Shown piece by piece: positions 6,650 through 10,206 of a stretch of DNA of 10,206 nucleotides. How positions within the stretch are numbered: position 1 is the first letter of the stretch; each line of letters opens with the position of its first letter. The stretch is taken from the NCBI GenBank assembly GCA_963205155.1, contig CAUJJY010000376.1, positions 1 through 10,206 of the forward strand, written 5' to 3'. The stretch comes from Candidatus Zixiibacteriota bacterium. GTDB taxonomy: Bacteria > Zixibacteria > MSB-5A5 > CAIYYT01. A program made the translations under genes and the position numbers. The notes beneath the pieces are model-generated. The model was not told where the DNA came from, ran no database searches, and was given only the letters and a program-made list of their open reading frames with translations.

Positions 6650-7843
6650 ATGGCATCAATAAAGATATCAGATCGCATCTACTGGGTCGGCGCGAAAGAT
6701 CCCAGCCTAAGAGTGTTTGATCTTTACGTAAAGACAACTTATGGAACTACTTATAATTCCTATCTAATCACCGGAGACAAAGTAGCACTGATTGACGCCG
6801 TAAAAGACGGCTTCGAGGGGCAGTTTTTCGAGGCAATCGCAGAGATCTTACCGATTGAGAAGATCGATTACTTGGTAGTCAACCACAACGAACCTGACCA
6901 CTCCGGAGCAATTATTGAACTGCTTCGCCGCAATCCGCGAATTCAAATTGTCTGTTCCAAGCCTGCCGTCCCCTTTCTTCGCAACGTCATAAACGACGAT
7001 GCGCGACCGATCGAAGGCGTCAAGGGCGGCGACAAACTGGATTTGGGCGGAATTTCACTGGAATTCATGACTGCTCCATTTATGCACTGGCCAGACACAA
7101 TGTTTACGTATTGTCCCGAGCGAAAAGTGCTGTTCCCTTGCGACGGTTATGCAGCGCACTTATGTCCGGATGATTCGATGTATGCAAAGGTTGGCGATCC
7201 GGTATTAGAGCACGAAGCTTGGTACTATTACGACTGCATCATGCGCCCCTTCGCACCTTTCTCGCGCAAGGCGTCCGAAGCGGTGCTGCAACGGGAAATT
7301 GCCGTCGTGGCGCCGTCGCACGGACCGATTAATGCCGACCAGCCGAAGCATTTCATTCAGAAATATCTGGAATGGACCGCGCCAAAGATTAAGTCTGACA
7401 AGAAAGCGCTCGCGATCTTTGTAGCATCGTCCTACGGTAACACCAAAGCCATGGCCGATGCGATCGCAGCAGCGATTCCAAGCGATCGTTTCGATGTCCA
7501 TCTGGTGGACGCTATGGAAGTCACGCAGGAGCGGGCACGAGATATCATTGAGGCTGCCGACGGAATCCTCTTTGGTACTCCGACCTTTGCGGGGGACGTT
7601 GTCAAGCCGATCTGGGATATCGCCCATCTGCTGCCAAGTGTTTCCGCAACTGGCAAGAAAGCTGCCGCATTTGGCTCGTACGGTTGGGGGGGGCAGGCTC
7701 CGGAAATCTTAGAAGGTTATCTTGAACAATTGAAGTTGAAGGTGTTTAAGCCCGGCGCCAAGGCGCGCTTGGTTCCGTCTCTCGCGGAGTTGGACGAGTG
7801 CCGCGCGTTTGGCAGAGCATTTTCTGAATTTGTCCTGGGATAG
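6650..7843 (+). CDS. fprA: Class A flavodiiron protein (A-type flavoprotein, O2/NO reductase)
   Basis: This complete 397-residue protein has the two-domain layout of class A flavodiiron proteins, which reduce O2 to water or NO to N2O in the cytoplasm of anaerobes and facultative bacteria. The N-terminal metallo-beta-lactamase-like domain (1-250) holds all expected diiron ligands: H79, E81, D83 and H84 in NHNEPDHSG, H146 in MHWPDTM, D165 in PCDGYAAH, and H224 in SHGPI. The C-terminal flavodoxin domain (252-397) shows the FMN phosphate loop VASSYGNTKAMAD (258-270), GTPTF (309-313) and FGSYGWGGQ (341-349). There is no fused rubredoxin or NAD(P)H oxidoreductase domain, so an external donor such as rubredoxin is needed; none is encoded nearby. 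Substrate preference cannot be read from sequence. It is divergent from the lipoprotein gene and convergent with the next gene (9 bases between stops), so is probably monocistronic. Confidence 0.96.
   Translation: MASIKISDRIYWVGAKDPSLRVFDLYVKTTYGTTYNSYLITGDKVALIDAVKDGFEGQFFEAIAEILPIEKIDYLVVNHNEPDHSGAIIELLRRNPRIQIVCSKPAVPFLRNVINDDARPIEGVKGGDKLDLGGISLEFMTAPFMHWPDTMFTYCPERKVLFPCDGYAAHLCPDDSMYAKVGDPVLEHEAWYYYDCIMRPFAPFSRKASEAVLQREIAVVAPSHGPINADQPKHFIQKYLEWTAPKIKSDKKALAIFVASSYGNTKAMADAIAAAIPSDRFDVHLVDAMEVTQERARDIIEAADGILFGTPTFAGDVVKPIWDIAHLLPSVSATGKKAAAFGSYGWGGQAPEILEGYLEQLKLKVFKPGAKARLVPSLAELDECRAFGRAFSEFVLG
7686..7693 (+). repeat. Eight-G homopolymer within the flavodiiron coding sequence
   Basis: A run of eight G lies in the codons for W-G-G of GSYGWGGQ in the FMN-binding domain. 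The reading frame is intact as given. A change in run length would truncate or alter the last 50 or so residues, so the run is either a slippage-prone site or a place to check read accuracy. Confidence 0.9.
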
Positions 7844-7852
7844 CTGAACTTG

Positions 7853-9226
7853 CTACACTGGCGCCAGAGCCTGTCGTTCTATCGTGATAGCGGATAACAC
7901 CGAATCGACCAAGAAGTAGCTTTCGGTATGAAATGGCACTAATAACAGAGTTGCCCGTTCAATTTTGAGATCAAGATCCTTCAGGTTTTCTTCATTCCGC
8001 TTGAGCTTTGTTCGCGCGAGTATTGCATGCGCAAGCACTGCGGCTTCGCGCAGACCAACATTAGTGGGAGCAATTTCACACTCAATTTGGTTATCACCCT
8101 TGAATTCTATATGTGCTACTGATGCCGACATACGTGACGAAAGTCGGTACATTGCTTCAAAGTTCTTCATTCGGAACGCCGGTACGGCAAGCTGCAGTGC
8201 TCCTCCACCAACTTGATGGCACTCCAGCCGCCAAAACGGCATGAGCATGCTTCTGGTCCTACATCCGTTAGCCGCAATTACAACCTGCCGGTCAAAAGCA
8301 TTGTTTGTTTCGAGTACGGTCATTGAGCCACAATTGCGACAGTAGTACAGTATCGAGTTTTGTGTTGGCAAATCATCGCCGCAATTAGTACAGCGATGAA
8401 GCTCAACTCCGAGAGTTCCAAAATTCGGACGGTCAGCAGATATCATTTGCCCGTCAGTAGACTCCACAACAGCTTCACCCACTACACGCGCCGCGACCGC
8501 ATCTACGACGTAGCTCATCGCCTTTCCGCGCTCCATGAACGTAGCCGTGAAATATGGAAAGTACACAAGCGCTGCCTTGAGTCCGAAGAGCCGAGTAGCA
8601 TTGCGAGCGTTTGTCTGATTCCCGATGTCTGATAGTTTCTGGGCTCCCTTTTCTGCTTGTGAGAATGCGTGAGTCACGGTCGTCTCGACCGACTTGATTG
8701 CGAATTCGTTGTTATCTGCCAGTCCTTCGAATGGACGCATTCGGATGTATTCTGTCCGTAATCCCAGCGAATATGGAAACAGTTCGGAAGCCGGAGATGC
8801 TGATATCGTCACCAGGTGGGGAGTCAAGGAGATTTCCTGCTTCACCTCTTCGACCTGTTCGTACTCCTTGGCGTTGCCGTACTCCGTCACCTCTCGACGC
8901 ACTTCCAGTTTGTGACGCAATCGCAGAATCAGCGAATCAAACTTCCAGTATGGTTGACAAACTCCCGCGATGGAGATATCTGGCGGGGAGAGGGCTCGAT
9001 TGTTCTCCTTGAGAAAACGGTCAAGATACGGTCTCACCTGCATCGCACTCAATTTGGACCGGATAACGAAGGCAGGCGGCAGATCAGGCATCGAGATCCT
9101 CAATGCCGAGGAGCAGTGCTTACAGCGAACCGTGGCGAAGTCTTCCTGCAGACTTAATTCGCCGCCACAACCTGGGCAACTGACATCTATGCCAAAGCCC
9201 GTCCGAATTGAATCAGAGTTAACCAT
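7853..9226 (-). CDS. Dual zinc-ribbon protein of unknown function, coupled to SPFH gene
   Basis: This 457-residue protein has two treble-cysteine-pair zinc ribbons: C17, C20, C35, C38 near the N-terminus, and C279, C282, C296, C299 in the middle. Each ribbon is followed by a P-aromatic-W-basic motif (QPYWKF at 91-96, MPFWRL at 329-334), with further aromatic clusters at VYFPYFTATF (221-230) and VPFHTESYF (430-438). The rest is mixed alpha/beta, with charged stretches (108-132). No signal peptide and no transmembrane helix is visible, so it is probably cytosolic or peripheral. Its ATG overlaps the end of the upstream SPFH gene by 8 bases (ATGGTTAA), so it is translated as a partner; its own ribosome site is weak. 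I do not recognise a named family. Zinc-ribbon proteins linked to SPFH genes occur in the Bacillus ydjFGHI group, but that analogy is loose. Confidence 0.85.
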   Translation of the reverse strand: MVNSDSIRTGFGIDVSCPGCGGELSLQEDFATVRCKHCSSALRISMPDLPPAFVIRSKLSAMQVRPYLDRFLKENNRALSPPDISIAGVCQPYWKFDSLILRLRHKLEVRREVTEYGNAKEYEQVEEVKQEISLTPHLVTISASPASELFPYSLGLRTEYIRMRPFEGLADNNEFAIKSVETTVTHAFSQAEKGAQKLSDIGNQTNARNATRLFGLKAALVYFPYFTATFMERGKAMSYVVDAVAARVVGEAVVESTDGQMISADRPNFGTLGVELHRCTNCGDDLPTQNSILYYCRNCGSMTVLETNNAFDRQVVIAANGCRTRSMLMPFWRLECHQVGGGALQLAVPAFRMKNFEAMYRLSSRMSASVAHIEFKGDNQIECEIAPTNVGLREAAVLAHAILARTKLKRNEENLKDLDLKIERATLLLVPFHTESYFLVDSVLSAITIERQALAPV

Positions 9227-10206
9227 TGCCTACTGACTTGCCGCACGACCCACAGTACTTCGAGCCGGCAATCAGATCGCTCTGACAGTGCGGACAGACT
9301 GCCTTAGCGCCAAGATTCACGCCGCAATGCAGGCAGAATTTGGCTTCGGAAGGCAATTCAGCCCGGCACCCGGGACAGACATTCTGGGTAAACATGGCGT
9401 GACCGCAGCGATAACAATATCGCGACTGCTCGGGTGTATCGGTGTGGCATTTGGGACAAGTCACCGTCGCAATCGGCTGACTGCGCAATTCCTGCTGTTC
9501 AGGTGAAAACGCCTTGGCGAGCATTGTTGGCATCATAACTCCGACGCCGGCAGCCATACCAATTGTATTTCCTGTTGCACCAGCCACTCCTGAACCGGAA
9601 AGCCCGCGCGCCATCTCGTACTTGAGGAACTTGTCGAGATCTCCAATCGCCTCCATGCCTGACCGCTGATCGATTAACTTGGAGACCTCTTCCGGTGGCG
9701 TGATAGACGCAATGTAGAAATCAATCAATTCAAGCCCGTACTTGTCAAATTCATTCGCCACGATGGATTTGAATTCTTGAGCCAATTCACTGTAATCACG
9801 TGGCAGGTCAATTATCGAATCCAGCTTCTCGCCCAGCATGTCGTTCATACGAGCGATAATGACATCGCGCAGATAGCTCTGTATGTCGTCAGTTGTAAAT
9901 CGCGACTGCCGACCGACAATCGAATTCAAGAAAAGCATCGGTTGCGAAACGCGGAATGTGAATGCCCCATGCCCGCGAAGCCGGATGAGTCCGAGCTTGC
10001 TGTCACGGAACGTCACCGGATGACGCGTCCCCCACTTGAGATTGGTGAAAGTCTTTAGGTTAATGAAGTAGACTTCAGCCCGAAATGGCGACTCGAATCC
10101 CCACGGCAATGAAAGCAGCCGCGTCAGGATCGGAATATTGAGGGTCGTCAGCGTGTGGCGGCCAACGGTAAAAGAGTCACAAGCATGGCCGTCCTTGAAA
10201 AAGACG
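9219..10206 (-). CDS. SPFH-domain protein with three C-terminal zinc ribbons (YdjI-like), 5' end missing
   Basis: The gene runs off the right edge; 328 residues are visible, and an in-frame TTG at 10109 is not a true start because homology continues upstream (VFFKDGHACDSFTVGRHTL just before it). The N-terminal part is an SPFH (stomatin/prohibitin/flotillin) domain of the YdjI type: GRHTLTTLNIPIL, GFESPFRAEVYFINLK, LKWGTRHPV, then DYSELAQEFKSIVANEFDKYGLELIDFYIASITPPEEV. A glycine- and methionine-rich hydrophobic segment (9519-9608) is followed by three tandem zinc ribbons at 9243-9458, each CxxC then about ten residues then CxxC (YCYRC, FCLHC, YCGSC). Such proteins assemble at membranes and, in Bacillus, help recruit PspA under membrane stress. 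By family comparison some 30-50 residues are missing. It is followed directly by the dual zinc-ribbon gene with an 8-base overlap. Confidence 0.92.
   Translation of the reverse strand, partial: VFFKDGHACDSFTVGRHTLTTLNIPILTRLLSLPWGFESPFRAEVYFINLKTFTNLKWGTRHPVTFRDSKLGLIRLRGHGAFTFRVSQPMLFLNSIVGRQSRFTTDDIQSYLRDVIIARMNDMLGEKLDSIIDLPRDYSELAQEFKSIVANEFDKYGLELIDFYIASITPPEEVSKLIDQRSGMEAIGDLDKFLKYEMARGLSGSGVAGATGNTIGMAAGVGVMMPTMLAKAFSPEQQELRSQPIATVTCPKCHTDTPEQSRYCYRCGHAMFTQNVCPGCRAELPSEAKFCLHCGVNLGAKAVCPHCQSDLIAGSKYCGSCGKSVGNG

Noticed and set aside
7205..7656. Minus-strand open frames inside the flavodiiron gene
   Set aside because: They are shadows of a fully conserved gene and encode no known motif.
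8360..9236. Several plus-strand open frames opposite the dual zinc-ribbon gene
   Set aside because: They lack conserved motifs, while the minus strand encodes clear CxxC pairs.

Overview
The window reads as chromosomal DNA from a bacterium of middling GC content. Genes are tightly packed, GTG and probably TTG starts occur, and no mobile element, RNA gene or CRISPR array is visible. The gene set is a mutagenic polymerase cassette, a secreted cohesin-like lipoprotein, a flavodiiron protein and an SPFH/zinc-ribbon pair. This would fit an uncultivated lineage of the FCB group or a neighbouring phylum (Zixibacteria-like is one guess from the style of the lipoprotein), but nothing here fixes the taxonomy.

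Bases 1-4820 (+) hold the imuA-imuB-dnaE2 cassette. It consists of the C-terminal end of ImuA (cut by the window edge), a complete ImuB and a complete DnaE2. imuA and imuB share an ATGA overlap, and dnaE2 starts a few bases after imuB. In studied bacteria these three proteins form the SOS-induced mutasome: ImuB is a catalytically dead Y-family polymerase that bridges to the beta clamp, and DnaE2 is the error-prone polymerase. The residues seen here fit that model.

Bases 4822-6514 (-) hold three genes facing the cassette: an SRAP-family (YedK/HMCES) abasic-site crosslinking protein, a small DUF1272 cysteine-rich protein, and a lipoprotein with a cohesin-like beta domain. The SRAP and dnaE2 stop codons are one base apart. 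With the cassette, SRAP makes a DNA-damage tolerance island; families of this kind are known to sit beside one another.

Bases 6515-6649 are a divergent intergenic region with a possible promoter and a clear ribosome binding site for the next gene. Bases 6650-7843 (+) encode a complete class A flavodiiron protein (O2 and/or NO reduction) with all diiron ligands and an FMN domain.

Bases 7853-10206 (-) hold two coupled genes overlapping by 8 bases. The first is an SPFH-domain protein with three C-terminal zinc ribbons (its start lies beyond the window). The second is a 457-residue protein with two zinc ribbons and a recurring P-aromatic-W motif. The arrangement recalls, but is not the same as, the Bacillus ydjGHI genes of membrane stress. 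This pair is the least characterised part of the window.
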